Positions 52,101-64,000 of a DNA stretch of 64,000 nt are shown in pieces. The DNA is from Panorpa germanica (taxonomy: Eukaryota; Arthropoda; Insecta; Mecoptera; Panorpidae). Position 1 is the first letter of the stretch; every line of letters starts with the position of its first letter. The notes beneath the pieces were generated by a model that made no database searches, was not told the DNA's origin, and saw nothing but the letters and a program-made list of their open reading frames with translations. The position numbers were made by a program, and so were the translations under genes. Location of the stretch: the NCBI GenBank assembly GCA_963678705.1, contig OY783203.1:39742347-39806346 (forward strand). The letters are read 5' to 3'.

Positions 52101-55100
52101 GGTAACGGGAATTGCTCTCACATGTGCATTCCTTTCAAACATAATATGCGTACTTGTCTCTGTCCTCCTGGTTTGACATTTGTGGACTCATTGGACAATT
52201 CAACTTGTGTAAAGATAACCAGGTGCAATGCAGATCAGTTTAAATGCAGGAAGAGCTCTACCTGTATCCCACTTTCGCAGCGATGTAATGATAGAATCGA
52301 TTGCGAGGATGGTGAAGATGAAATAAATTGTGAAGGTAGGATGAAAGTAAAGTAGAAATAGAGAGCTAAGTATTCAGTATAGGAATTATGGTCAGGCCGA
52401 AGCTGTCCGAGTAAATTGTGACTAAATTGAATTTAGAACATATTTCAGTCTCTTATTTTAACCTGGTTAGTGATTAGGTGATATGTATTAGACAAACTGT
52501 GGTTTGTAAATTGGGCAAGAAAACCGCCTAGATATAAAGTAAAAGTTGGTAAACATGTGAAACTGAATTTCAAGTTTTTTTTTGAGAAGTACGCTTTTTT
52601 CCGTATTGATTTTTTCAGAATTTTACTTCCTATTTTGTATGACCTTTTTAGAATTAATACCAAAATTCAGTTACAATTGACCCATGGAAATGCATTCGCT
52701 ATCATTAAAATAAATAGAAGAGTAGAATAAGAAATATTACGAACCTTACTAGCCTCTATAATAAATAATTTTTGGACAATATTTTCAGCGTTCTTGAAGC
52801 GTAGACAGCTGTGCGAACCTTCCCAATTTAAATGTAAAGATGGTACTTGCATAGAAAATAACCTTCGTTGTGATTTGAATTTCAATTGCCCGGATAATTC
52901 TGATGAAGAGGATTGCGATAAATTGGATCAAGACTCTAAATGTAGGCACTTCCAGTTTCAGTGTGATGATGGAACTTGTATTGATAGTAGAATGACTTGC
53001 GACCATTCAGCTGATTGCATAGATGGGTCAGATGAAAGACATTGTGAATCCGTTAAATGTTCGACTAACATGTTCCAGTAAGTTTATAAATAAAAGTATA
53101 CGTTTGTACATGTTGTACTTGCTTGAATCTTTAAACGTAGGTAAACTACACATGCATTTTCTAAACTAACTTTCAGGTGTCTATCAGGAACTTGTCTTCC
53201 AGGTAGTTGGGAATGTGATGAAGAAATTGATTGTGTCGATGGCTCTGATGAGCATTCTGGATGCCGTAAGAAATATACATTTACAAGTTGAGTTGAGTTT
53301 TTAATATTTGTGTATAATTCAATAACTATTTTTGTTCTATTTAGAGAGAAAGAAATGTCTTCCTTTACAATATCAATGTACAAATGGTCGTTGTATTGAT
53401 TCAACATTGAAATGTGACCAAAATGACGATTGTGGAGATAGTAGCGATGAAATTAATTGTTCTAATCGAAAGGACCACGATGAAAAACCTAAACCTATAA
53501 TTTGTGATGATGATATGTTCCTTTGTGAAGAAAGTAAAAATAAAACGTGTTTACCCGGTGAAGTTCGGTAAGGAATTATTTACATGTTATTGTTTTCTTA
53601 ACGAAGGTGAAATAACTGGAGCAATAACAAAAGATTACTCCTGCTATACATAAGATATATCCATGTCCATTTTACGCCCTTATTAATGCATTTCATAAAC
53701 TACATACGTACATTTTATATTATTACATACATCCTATACTTATAATCCCGTCATACTCCATATCCTGTCTATCACCAAACACACATAGAATTCAATTGTT
53801 GATATAAAAATCATTACATAAAATAGTACGGACGATATTATTTATAAACAAGATAAATGTTATATAAATGCATACTATGCATTAAATGAATATACAATGT
53901 ATACAAGAATGAATCGCTACCTATCATATCATGCGCTGTACTTTATTTGTATTTACAAAATCAATGACGCCTAAAAATATCTTTTTCATATTTACCTTGT
54001 TTACGCATTTACATCTTCAACAATTCAAACTGTTAAATATAGGTTACTGTATAAAATATAAGATAATCTATATACAATAATATGTTAATATATAATATGT
54101 TTACATACTGTTATGTAAATTATATGCTAATGTAAACGTATGCATAATGTAATATGCAAAAGGACATCAATTTCAAGTAACTTGTTTGCAGAAACGCATT
54201 CGCATAAATACGCTATTTATCAGTGCCTGGTTATCTTGCGGGTAAAAGGGCAATTATCAGGGCCTCATTTCCAGGGGTCGTAAACAAATGGTCACATACT
54301 GTTTTACGGTTAATACTATCTTAAAATCATATGTTAATAGTATATGTCACCCCACAAACTTATTGAGTGATGTGTTAGCTTCCATGTTTTATTTTGTTCT
54401 TTATTTCGTAAAATGATTTTAATGTTTAATTTACAGTTGCAATGGTTCCGCAGAATGTGAACACGGTGAAGATGAGCATTATTGCAATACTTGCCAACAT
54501 AATGAGTTCACATGCCGAAATTTGCAGAAATGTATCCCTAAGGCATGGGTTTGTGATCACACAAATGACTGTGGAGATAACAGTGATGAGGAACCAGAAA
54601 CTTGCTCAAAAAATGGTTTGTAGTTTTCATATACATTGACAGGTAGAACACATTCACAGGTAGGAAATTGTCTTAGAACATAAGGTTCAACCTTGCGGCA
54701 AACTAATTTCAACGTATAGAATGTATAAAAAACGTAACGCAGTGCTTTAAATTTGCTATCGTATTTGTTACCTTTCTATCTTAATTAAAACTTAATTAAC
54801 TTCATTTCTACTTACCAATAAAAATATCACAGTATTTGAATAATTATTTAATATCCAGTGAGTCTCATTATATTAAAATTTCAAAATGAAGTACAGAGTT
54901 GAAAATTAAAAATGGTTTGTTCAATTAACAGTTAACAGCTTGTTAACTAACTTTTAAGGGGTCGTTTTTTAATTTTTGAATTAAATATTGGTTAATTAAT
55001 GTATATTTGCATATCTAGTTTTTTTAAGTTGACGGAGATATGGCTTTTTAAAATTTGAATTTAAATTTTGCCGATAATCAATTTAAGTTGATAACACCCA

Positions 55101-58100
55101 AACCCAGATAATATAACTCTGGTCTAGGGATCGATCCGAAGACACAACAGTCTGTGTCATCATTGGATTCGATTATAGCGGATTATTATATAAATGGTAT
55201 CTTTCCTTCGCTGGGTTGTTGGAATTCGATAAGCTGATTCCACTTTTTGTTGTAGATGTTAAGTTAAATAATTCGAATATTTCAGCTACCAGCCTCCATG
55301 TCAATCATCCCTATTTTCATCATAATGATGACCGGTGTTTAGACGGCTTTAGATGTAAGGATGGAAAATGTATTGACTTGAATGTCATCTGCAATACGCA
55401 AGAAGATTGCCCAGATGGATCTGATGAATTCGGAGCTTGTAGTAAGTTATACAATATTTAATATTATTATAAAATATGTTCATTATTTTTGATTATTTAA
55501 TAAAATACAATTATAGATGTGCCTTGTTCCTCTGTACAATGCGGACAAGAATGTCGACCGACTCCCACGGGTCCTCAATGTTACTGCCATAAAGGATATG
55601 AATTAGCTGGAGACCATTTGCACTGCACTGATATAAATGAATGCTTGCAAGAAACTAGCCCTTGTAGTCAGGTGAGATACAATATTTATTATGTTCTACT
55701 CCTTCGACCCCATTGTCACGTCTTGTAACACATTGTGAACATCGGAATTCTAAAGCAATTATAAACATAGTATAAAATATGATTTATTGTAAGGGCGGTT
55801 ACGCATGTGGCACGACTTTCTTAAAATAATGTTATTTTTGTCATAAAACGATGAAAGATGGACAAAGTATAAACAGAGATAACGTGAACATTATTATATT
55901 ATTTTTCAATATTTAAGACAGTGCTCTCTATGCACTGGTAATTTAAAATTCTCGCGGAAAAATGTGTAGTTTGATGCAAGTTTTCGGTGCGAATTTATAA
56001 AGTTTTGCCCAGTGCGAACCCAGCCTAAGAGAGTTGAAACATGTTCATATTTTTGGTTTTGTCGACCAAATTTAAAAACAAGATTCAGAATTAACACAAA
56101 CTAATTTAGTTAGGCTTGAATTTCTAGATAGTAATATAACTGAATATTAATAAGAATTTTTTTCTTTTTTCCTTCTAGATTTGCACAAACAAGGCCGGAT
56201 CTTACCAGTGCGGTTGCAATGATGGTTATGTATTAAGGTTAGTCTAATTATACATTGTAGAGTGTTGGCTGACCCTAGCATATTTTCAGAATGGAAGATC
56301 TTCTGAACATAATTTCTATAATTTACATTCAACTCTATCTACTCTTGGGTTTGCACCAGTTGTATATTAGTTGTAATTATGTTGTAATTTATGTTTAGAA
56401 AAAAATATTATTCATTTCAGAGCGAATAAAATGTCTTGCAAAGCTGTAGGTACTTCGATGTCAATATATTACACATCTCAGAACCAAATAAGAAAAATTT
56501 CTCAGTCTCCACCATCTTTAAGTGTTATTTACTCTGAGAGTAGCCCTCAAATAAGTGGAATTGATATATCAGTGGCTAAAAATAGTTTATATTATTCTAT
56601 AGAAACAACTGGACAAATATATAGTCAAAATTTACAAACTCAAGCAAGAGACTCTGTTTCAAATATAGGAAAACCTTCAAAAATTGCCATTGATTGGATA
56701 ACAGAGAATATATATTTCGTGGATAATGATCATAATGTAAAATCTTTGAAAGTTTGTCACATGAACACTCAAAAATGTGTGACAATACGTACATTTGAAA
56801 AACATGAACAAATAACAGCGTTAGCTATAGATCCCGTAAACAGATTTATATTTTATACGATTACTGAATGGTTTGTATATAATAACCCTACGTCAACGAT
56901 CTATAAGGCAAATTTAGATGCTTCAAAAATAACAAATATATTGCATAAGAACTTACATTTAGTATCAGGTTTAAGTCCTGACTACAATAAAAAAATATTA
57001 TATTTCTGTGACACAGGACGAGACATTTTAGAAACCATTGATTATGATGGTAATAACCGTCAAGTTGTAATTGAAAAGAATTCTTTATTAAGAAAACCAA
57101 AACATCTGGTAATATTTGAAGATTATGCTTACATGATTAAATCTGGTTCTTCCAAAATGATTAAATGTAAACTATTTGAAAACAAAGTTTGTACCGATTT
57201 TGAGTTATTTATTCAAGATTCTGATTCATTTACTATTTCTCAACAATCAAGACAATACCAAACAAAAAATGTTTGTGAAAATGTAAATTGCAGTTTGCTT
57301 TGTGTCCCAGCTGATCTTGGACCTAAATGTTTATGTCATGGTGGTAAAATGGCTGCAGAAGGCGAAGAGTGTTCTAATGTAAGGTTATATTTACATTTAT
57401 TATTACTTATCTCTTAACGGCAATTTTTGTCCACTTTAGTTAGTTATTTGGGCATATAGTGGTAATTAAATGCCTTATTCTAACTTTTAATTTCCAACGC
57501 TCTTATGCGGAATGTAACGAACATTATTATAATTTTTATTTCCGATGCTACGTCCTATCACCAACGATCTCCTACAATGTTGACAGTTTTTTTTTGTGTC
57601 GTGGCCTCAGATATGTGGGTTCTGTCAAATAAGTTTCTGATTATGTATGTACATAATCCACTTAATTTAATAACAACCAAACCCAGAAAATATAGCTTTG
57701 GTCCGGGGATCGAACTCGAAGACACAGCAATCAGTATCAAGCATCAATACTCTCGCTCACTGCGTCATCAAATATTATATTAAAATAAACGTTATGTGTA
57801 CAAAGTTCATACCTGGAGCTTAAATTGAAAATATTCTATTAGTTTTTGTTCAGATCAAAAACAAATTTGCTGTTTTTGCTGTTTTCTTCTTCATTAACAA
57901 AAAGTATTTGCTACATAAAGTACATTGAGTATACATAAAGAATCGCAATCTAAAATTAGTAAAATGTTTTTCTTTTTCGAAAAAACGAAATTTCGTTTCT
58001 ATTTACGATTCATGAAGATATTTTGGTAAATAACGTTTTCGGAACGTTTTCAGTCACTGAATCATACACTATAAATGTGAGATTGACGCATCAACACTTA

Positions 58101-61100
58101 ATCATTCAAACTCAAATAACAGTCCATCATCTACTAATAACCTGCCCACAATATCAAACTCAACGAACAAAACCACTGATGTTAGTGGTGTACTAAAGGA
58201 CATGCTTTCAGACAATCCAGAAGAAATTCAAAAAGTAGTATTCCTTACTGATATAAACTTAATAAACGAAATTTAACTAAAATAAACTTCAGGCGAATAT
58301 GACCTTGTCGTTGAAATCGCCTCAAATTCAAAAATAAAAAAAATATAAAAAATGCGCCTATGAATCTTATGCTAAGTAAACATTAAGGTTCATTTTTACA
58401 TCTATAATAATATTCATTTCACCACATTGGAAACAGCGTTGGAAATTTTCAATCAAAATAAGGCATTTTAAAATCTGATACATTGCTATTACCTATACAC
58501 AATTATTTACAAGTGAACACGAGACGTATCTCTTATATAATTACTTATATTTTCCAGATCATTGGGTTAGCTCTCAATCCTGTATTCTATTCTGACCAGG
58601 ATGATGGAAGCAGCGTAACTAGAAATTGGTTTATAGCACTTGCCATTTTAGTTTCGGTTTTAGGCATAATTGCTGGCGTTTCTTATTACAGAAAAAAACG
58701 ATTTACGGCTAACTTCAATATAGGGTAAGTTGTAATCAGTTAATATTTATCGTAAGGCAAGTAAATCGATGATTGCAGATTAAGTGCCTCGGTTTGTAAC
58801 TTTTTTATGACGTCATGCGTCATGAATTGGACCAGTGTGATATTTATATGTTTGTTAATATTGACAAATAAAAGTTTAACCTTAAGTTGCGTTTTCACTA
58901 TATTTTTATTTGTTAATATTAACAAAGAAATGGATATCATGGTTGTCCGGTTCATGACGCATTACGTCAGAGAAATAGTTACAAAGTAAGGCTCCTAGTC
59001 CCATTCTCGAATCATCACTTTTCTTTTTGTTTGATTTAAAGGTTCCCATATGTATGGACATTGTGTATGCTAAGTGTATTAAATATATACGATGTTCCAT
59101 ATTTGGTGGTCCTAAACAGTCATTTAAACTATTAAAAAAGATGCTAAGAATTCTTATCTGGGGCCCTATTCCTGAGTCTTGCTAACGTGATCGTGATCGA
59201 ACAGATCTGATTCATATGAGTGAAACATTTTACGAGTCACTTTTAAAAGAGTATTCCTCCACTATAATAATAATTAATAATAAAATTCAGGAGTAGTTTA
59301 GGAATACTCTTTTAAAAGTGATTCATAAAATGATTTACTCATATAAATCAGATCTGTTCGATACCTGTACACATATGCGTGTTCGTTTATTAGTGCACTT
59401 TGCCGATTGCCAGATATTTACGCTATGATGTGTTTTTTCATGCATATTCAAAGTAGGGTTGTTATGGAGGTGGTTTTATCGGAACCGAAGTCGGAGGAGG
59501 AGGCAGTGTTAGTGTTAAGACTGTCTAAGGGCAGGTCTAATAAAACAAATTATTACTAACATCGTTCAGCCCCTTTTAATTTTAGTTAATACCAAATACA
59601 CGTAGCTTTCCAAGTGAGTGTTCTTCGAGTGATATCGAATGCAGAGCCATATACGCATTCCAGAGTTGTTTATGTTAAGATAAGACTGAAGCAGGACCAG
59701 AGTAGCACCAGGGTTGTTCTTGGAGCTTCAGAGCGCATTATCGCTAACAGTACCTACACACTGAGCGCATTCTCCGCTGTGCTTCGATCTATAGTCTGAT
59801 TATAACCTTCGATTTATAGTATCGAAAATTGGAGTGGAAGCGTAATATCAATCGGAAGTTCCGACTTCGCGGAATCGGAGTCGAACCTCCGTTACATCCC
59901 TAGTTCAAAGCATTCGTACCCGAACACGCATATGTTGTCCTGGGTTGACTATAATTCACCTATAGGCAGATTTTTATTTTTATTTTTTAGGTCGTTTCTA
60001 CTAACTATAGCTGCCTTTCGAGATTGTTAAATTAAATATTTAATTTTTTGTTTGTTTGTTTGAATCTAGTAACATCCGGTTCCAGAATCCGGTATTTGGC
60101 ATTAGAGGTATGCCAGAAGAATGCGGAAATGTATTAGAAACGCTAAGGCCGGGTCAAAGCGAGTACGTAAACCCATCGGAAGCTAATTTAGTTAGTAGTT
60201 ACAGCTATCGTGTCCCTCACGATTCTCGCGGTGTAAGATAAAAATAACATCAATGATAATATTTGTGTTGGTGGAGGGGGTGAAAGTTTATTGAATGTGC
60301 TATTTACACCAACAGACGTGCACGTATTTCAGGGTGATCGGTTTAGTATATCGTTACATAGAAATGTCTTTCTCGTAGAAAGATAGAGACAACATCATTG
60401 AAAATGGTGGAACAAACAGAGACAACACCAATGTTCTCCAAATGATCTCAAAGACTGTCAAAAGACAGTTTATTCACCAGTGTACATCCAGTTATTTTTT
60501 TTTAGATTAGGCACGTCGTTGTCAAATTAGTTTTTTACTTTTTGTAATTAAGAACTTCATAACCTAATTTATAGGCTCTGAAATACAAAAATACGGTAAA
60601 CCGATTTGAAAAGGATTAAGATTTAGAATCAAATTGTTAATCAATGCAGGTATTACATAACTATGCCAGGACAAAGATTAACTAATACCTACTAATATTT
60701 TACTTCTAATTAATTTAAATTTATTACATGTTTATTATAGTTTAAATTACGAGAGTTCGGTGGTAAATCATTGTTAAAAAAAAGATTTTAAGACCTGTAT
60801 AAGTCTGCGATACGATGGTGAATTTTATCTTATTCGTTTCTATATACATTATGAAATATTTAAAAAGACAGTGCTTTTTTATCGTAGAAATATTATTTTA
60901 TTTTAATGTTTTTGCCAAATTACATATCATTGTGCTTAATTTCATTTTGTAATCCTTATTCTATCTACCTATTCTCACTCTTTCCGAAAGAAAAATAGAA
61001 AAATAAAAGCAAAATAGATAAATTTAAACTACTACTTTTTCTCTCTTCCTGCAACTCTTGCTCTTGTTTCTACTCAGCTCTTCCTTCCTCGCTCCTTCTC

Positions 61101-62598
61101 TCTATCCCCGCCATCCACCACTTCCCTTAACTGCCTCCCTTTAATAACTGCTTATCCTTCTTTTGTCACACGAATACTTAATGTGTCTCTATTTCTATTT
61201 TCTTAGTATCTCCTGCCTTTCTCTTCGTTTCCCAATCTAAATATTGTGATTCTTCTTATATTACTTGTCTCTTTTTCTCGTATGTATTTCGGTATCTGTT
61301 TCTCCCAAATCATCTAGTATCTTTCATTATATTTGCTATTATCAATTTTGTATTATTTTTTTATTGTCAGTGCTTTTTTATCGTAGATTTATACTGCACA
61401 ACTTGTTTTAAACATGAGTTACCACCGAATTCTCGTAATTGAAGAAGCTATATGTAAATTTAATAATGTACATTTTCAGCAACAACGTTTTTCCTATAAT
61501 AATAATATTTAAAATAAGTATAACATTTTTAATAATGTAGTATATAAGGTTTTATGTTTTCTTTATGCTTTTACGGTGATTTCAACTGTGGTTTATTATA
61601 AACCTTTGTTAATTATTTTGTTTCTCTTCTGTTATTTTGGTTTAAGTCGTTCGATAGTGCATTTGATTTAGTATACATTTTTCATTTACCGCTCACATAT
61701 TCATTTATGTTCTGCGAATGCCAATAGCTAGACATTCTACAATCTATGATTTGTTGATCAATTTTACTTTACTTTACTTTTTATACCAGTTTCAACATAC
61801 CAGTTGCACATATCTTATCTCAATGCTTAATTGCTTAAATGCTCTTAATTATTTTTTTTTAAATTTCCAAAATCAATGTATATTATATACTCGCATTTGT
61901 TAATACAATTTTAAAATAAGGAAAAATGTGATTAGAAAATATTCCCGTTAAGTACACTTTCATATTTAAGGTTTATTCAGGTTTATCTAACATAAAAATG
62001 TGTATCTGTTACATAACAATTTTTAGATTAATATAATGTAAGGTTATAATAGTTATTTTTCGGCATAAATTTACATTTTTCGACGTTATTAAATCTTTTT
62101 ATGCATGATTATATAATGTTATATATGAAAGTAATATATTACACAGGTAGAATATTGTCCTGCAGTGCATCTCGCTAGCTCACTACAAGTTAATTGCAAA
62201 GTTTGTTTTCTATCTCTCGTTTAGAAATTGTAAAATAGTGAGTTAGATTCAACTTGCTAGCTAACTGAAGGGTTACATTTCTACCTGGGTAGTAAAAGAT
62301 TGTCAATGTCTTTTGTATTTATTTAATGACAGTAAACGGAATTATGTTAAACTTTGGTGACTAATAAACGTAACGTTAGATAAAGAAAATTACGTTAAAT
62401 AATACATGAGTTTACGTTTTGTGTACAAAGGGTAGGGTTATTTATATATTGTATTATTCAAGACATAAATTAATTACAAATATTTTTCAGCTAACAAATC
62501 CTGAAGTTATGGTGGACAACGATTCAGATATTGAATGCGATCAGGAATTTAATGATGCCGACTACAATCCAAGGACTTACCTTATTTCTATTGATTAG
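46154..62598 (+). CDS. VgR: Vitellogenin receptor (LDL receptor superfamily), 24 exons, 1854 aa
   Basis: Oocyte endocytic receptor for yolk proteins. Exons: 46154-46355, 47712-47834, 48035-48183, 48256-48361, 49249-49395, 49470-49754, 49846-50045, 50124-50311, 50387-50588, 50658-50973, 51045-51512, 51632-51922, 52024-52335, 52789-53077, 53177-53265, 53345-53567, 54437-54615, 55256-55441, 55517-55671, 56179-56237, 56421-57378, 58558-58724, 60070-60232, 62491-62598 (5565 nt, all phases match). Order: signal peptide (1-21), 5 LDLa modules (to about 242), two EGF, YWTD propeller (338-610), EGF, second propeller (to 880), EGF, 8 LDLa modules (about 955-1310), EGF pair, third propeller (1390-1660), EGF, membrane segment [21 protein letters not shown] (about 1733-1753) and a 100-residue tail. 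The 5+8 LDLa layout is that of insect VgR and argues against LpR or megalin. The tail has FQNPVFG, an NPxF variant of the internalisation signal. AATAAA lies at 62704-62709. Confidence 0.96.
46395..46522. mobile_element. Small foldback/TIR element in VgR intron 1
   Basis: GAATGTTTCAACAAGAGG at the left faces CCTCTTATTGAAAGATCC at the right. The arms share about 30 bp with a few mismatches around a 60-70 bp centre. No coding capacity; probably a short MITE. The remainder of intron 1 (to 47711) is AT-rich with nothing else recognised. Confidence 0.65.
48480..49135. repeat. Pyrimidine-rich tract in VgR intron 4
   Basis: About 650 bp in which the plus strand is strongly T+C biased, rich in CTTCT, TCTCC and TTCCT. 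It is far longer than a normal splice-site pyrimidine tract. Its composition and several short blocks resemble the interior of the element at 60745-61440. Confidence 0.7.
53568..54436. other. VgR intron 16
   Basis: An AT-rich intron of about 870 bp. A GC-richer patch at 54215-54290 could be an old insertion, but no terminal repeats were found. Confidence 0.4.
54945..55075 (+). mobile_element. GTTGACGGAGATATAGC family fragment in VgR intron 17
   Basis: Contains AAGGGGTCGTTTTTTAATTT, GTTGACGGAGATATGGC and TTTGAATTTAAATTTTGCCG in the family order. It is truncated on the right, where SINE sequence follows at once. Confidence 0.6.
55085..55165 (-). mobile_element. Degraded SINE copy in VgR intron 17
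   Basis: On the minus strand it has TGTGTCTTCG, GATCGATCCCTAGACCAGAG (eroded B box) and TCTGGGTTTGGGTGTTATC, matching the copy at 57655-57775. The head is damaged. Confidence 0.55.
55793..56025. mobile_element. PIF/Harbinger-like MITE in VgR intron 19, 233 bp
   Basis: Left end GGGCGGTTACGCATGTGGCA and right-end complement GGCTGGGTTCGCACTGGGCA align with a small gap. TAA flanks both sides (55790-55792 and 56026-56028), a 3-bp TWA duplication. No coding capacity. Confidence 0.6.
57655..57775 (-). mobile_element. tRNA-derived SINE copy in VgR intron 21
   Basis: On the minus strand: GATGACGCAGTGAGCGAGAG (A-box region), CGAGTTCGATCCCCGG (clear B box), then the body TTCTGGGTTTGGTTGTTATT. Same order as copies at 1335-1456 and 6560-6768. 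Confidence 0.65.
58075..58276 (+). mobile_element. LINE ORF2 C-terminal remnant in VgR intron 21
   Basis: One frame gives [17 protein letters not shown], the H...CP..QR stretch found near the ORF2 end of RNase-H/zinc-knuckle LINEs. A second frame continues [18 protein letters not shown] to a stop at 58276. A frameshift separates the two, so the copy is dead. Confidence 0.55.
58793..58985. mobile_element. Foldback element in VgR intron 22 (first)
   Basis: TTTGTAAC...GACGTCATGCGTCATGAA at the left faces TTCATGACGCATTACGTC...GTTACAAA at the right. The arms extend about 80 bp each, including TTTGTTAATATTRACAAATA, with scattered mismatches and a short centre. No coding capacity. Confidence 0.75.
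59196..59362. mobile_element. Foldback element in VgR intron 22 (second), 63-bp arms
   Basis: Arms 59196-59258 and 59300-59362 are reverse complements at 58 of 63 positions, with a 41-nt loop. The differences are mostly transitions. Left of it, GGGCCCTATTCCTGAGTC (59161) may be an outer terminus of a larger Harbinger-type element, but its right partner was not found. Confidence 0.8.
59454..59902. mobile_element. hAT-like MITE in VgR intron 22, 449 bp
   Basis: Left terminus TAGGGTTGTTATGGAGG and right complement TAGGGATGTAACGGAGG are hAT-type ends. Both go on to a CCGAAGTCGGA-like block. Flanks ATTCAAAG (59446-59453) and GTTCAAAG (59903-59910) form an 8-bp duplication with one mismatch, as expected for hAT insertion. 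No transposase frame. Confidence 0.85.
60745..61440. mobile_element. TIR element with pyrimidine-rich core in VgR intron 23
   Basis: AATTACGAGAGTTCGGTGGT (60745) faces ACCACCGAATTCTCGTAATT (ends 61440), giving about 30-bp inverted ends with few mismatches. Inside, a 20-nt block starting CAGTGCTTTTTT occurs twice in direct orientation (about 60869 and 61368). Between these the plus strand is strongly T+C-rich. Non-coding. Confidence 0.75.
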
Positions 62599-64000
62599 AT
62601 TAGTTTTATATTAGCCGTAGTTAAGTAATATCCTGCATAACAGGATAAATAGTTTGTAGTTTCTAGTTTAGTTAATTTAGACTTTTAGAAAATATTCAAT
62701 TTCAATAAATATTTACGTAAATGTTAGTTGGTTTTGGGTTAAATATGTTTTATAATGTATTTACATTTCAATAGAAATGAATTTTAATAGTGATTTGTTA
62801 GAATTTGTAGGTAATATATGTATAGATCGTTTTATATTCGTATACGTACGTATATATTATATTCGTGTACGTATAAATGTATTATGTTGTTCTTTTTAAA
62901 ATTGTGTTTTTGAGTTGAATATGGTATTTATTTGTATAGGCATATGTAGTCTTAGTGTTTATAAAAATAAATTTAATTACACAATACATACACTTTTCAT
63001 TTGAATTGTTACTTTGTAGAAATTGCGTACATCGTTACCTATGGTGGCTTTACAATGGTAGAGCATAAATCACAATTTTTGGTTTAAAAATGATACAAAA
63101 TTTACTGATTAAAATTTTCAAAATGCGAATTATTTACTGAGTTATAGCTGTTTTAGAGACGCGGCAACTAAAGCGGCTCACGATAAACGTTTACGAAAGA
63201 GACGTATTCCGCATAAACCGATTTACTTGAAATTTGGCATGGACCTTGTTTATATATCACTCCATAGTCCCTACTAGAATTAAATCAAAATTTAACTTTT
63301 ATAATTTTTAAAAAATTCAACAAATAGAAAAAAGACATGTAAAAAATCGACTTTCTTTTTCAAACAGTCGCCAATCTCCGAAAAGAAATTCTTTTTTCTG
63401 TTCTGAGGGTCTATAACAGCATCTATTACTAATTACTAATGAAGAATCTTTTTGTTTTTCTTGTATGAGATGACTAGAAGAACTGGAATCATGTCTACCC
63501 GGATAAGCCCATTTTTTGTACCCTCTCACTTAACCAGCCTGTAATTTTGTAAATTTTAAGTATTCCTTTTTGATAATTTTTTTTGGCATTCTTAAAAAAT
63601 GCTTTTTCCAATTTTTTTACAGTGTAGTTAAAGTAAAACTTGCTTGGTGTTTTGACGAACTTAAGTTGACATAAACCTATCAGCCGACCTTAAATAAGTT
63701 GCAAAAATAGGGTTGGAAGAAATCGTCTAAGCTTAACCGGTTACAAAAACTTATAAAAGTTGTGTTCTTGCTTAAAAAGGAAATAAAGAAAAATATATGT
63801 AAGAAATTTCTAAGAAGTTAAAATAAAAATAATGTTTTCAACTTTCAATATATATATATTTCATAAATATCGCTGTATATTTTACAAATATGTTTTTCAC
63901 TAATACAATATTTTGTAACTAACATATAAATGTGCAGCTTGTATATATTTTTCTTACAGCTAATTACAAAACACAGTGCGACTTAATTAAGAGATATGTT
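62599..64000. other. VgR 3' UTR and downstream intergenic DNA
   Basis: A polyadenylation signal AATAAA lies at 62704-62709, and further AATAAA-like hexamers near 62968 could end a longer 3' UTR. Beyond that I see no gene, RNA gene or bounded repeat. Confidence 0.5.

Noticed and set aside
59614..59799. A 61-codon plus-strand frame
   Set aside because: It lies within the hAT-like MITE and within a VgR intron, with no homology that I can see.

Overview
The window is nuclear DNA of an insect. It is very AT-rich, its genes are split by introns with GT..AG borders, and it holds a vitellogenin receptor, an ecdysis-triggering-hormone precursor and a ZAD zinc-finger protein, a class best known from insects. 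I suspect a holometabolous insect, possibly Hymenoptera, but the sequence does not fix the order. No prokaryotic or viral gene organisation is seen.

Layout. Bases 1-10600 are a gene desert of AT-rich DNA with tRNA-derived SINE copies, a (TA)n run, one copy of a dispersed terminal-inverted-repeat (TIR) element and a 28-bp palindrome. An ETH precursor exon lies at 10608-10808 (-). A 15-exon ZAD/C2H2 zinc-finger gene (about 1182 aa) occupies 14750-19762 (-). A WDR70-like WD40 gene occupies 21288-23248 (-) and carries an in-frame TAG at a position where its relatives have Trp. Just upstream of it is a perfect 71-bp inverted repeat. Then come a small one-TM protein (25037-25228, -), a PIF/Harbinger-like MITE (26206-26903), an unrecognised acidic/serine-rich protein (27176-28571, +), a UBTD ubiquitin-domain protein (30770-33054, -), the CAAX protease STE24 (35039-36418, +) and G-alpha-i (38144-40881, -). 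Next is a bed of retroelement debris (41530-42483) and two dispersed repeats (44017-45405). The vitellogenin receptor (46154-62598, +; 24 coding exons, 1854 aa) follows. Its introns hold most of the MITEs, foldback elements and SINE/LINE fragments.

How the genes relate. They look like ordinary single-copy neighbours on both strands, not a functional cluster. ETH and the vitellogenin receptor are arthropod developmental and reproductive genes. G-alpha-i, STE24, UBTD and WDR70 are conserved housekeeping or signalling genes. Exon models were built by hand from splice borders. The zinc-finger, WDR70, UBTD, STE24, G-alpha-i and receptor models each total a multiple of three with matching phases, which supports them.

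I found no convincing new biological system. The observations most worth a second look are the WDR70 stop codon (TAG for TGG, one A-to-I edit from Trp), the perfect hairpin beside it, and a 28-nt copy of G-alpha-i coding sequence lying at the seam between two retroelement remnants.
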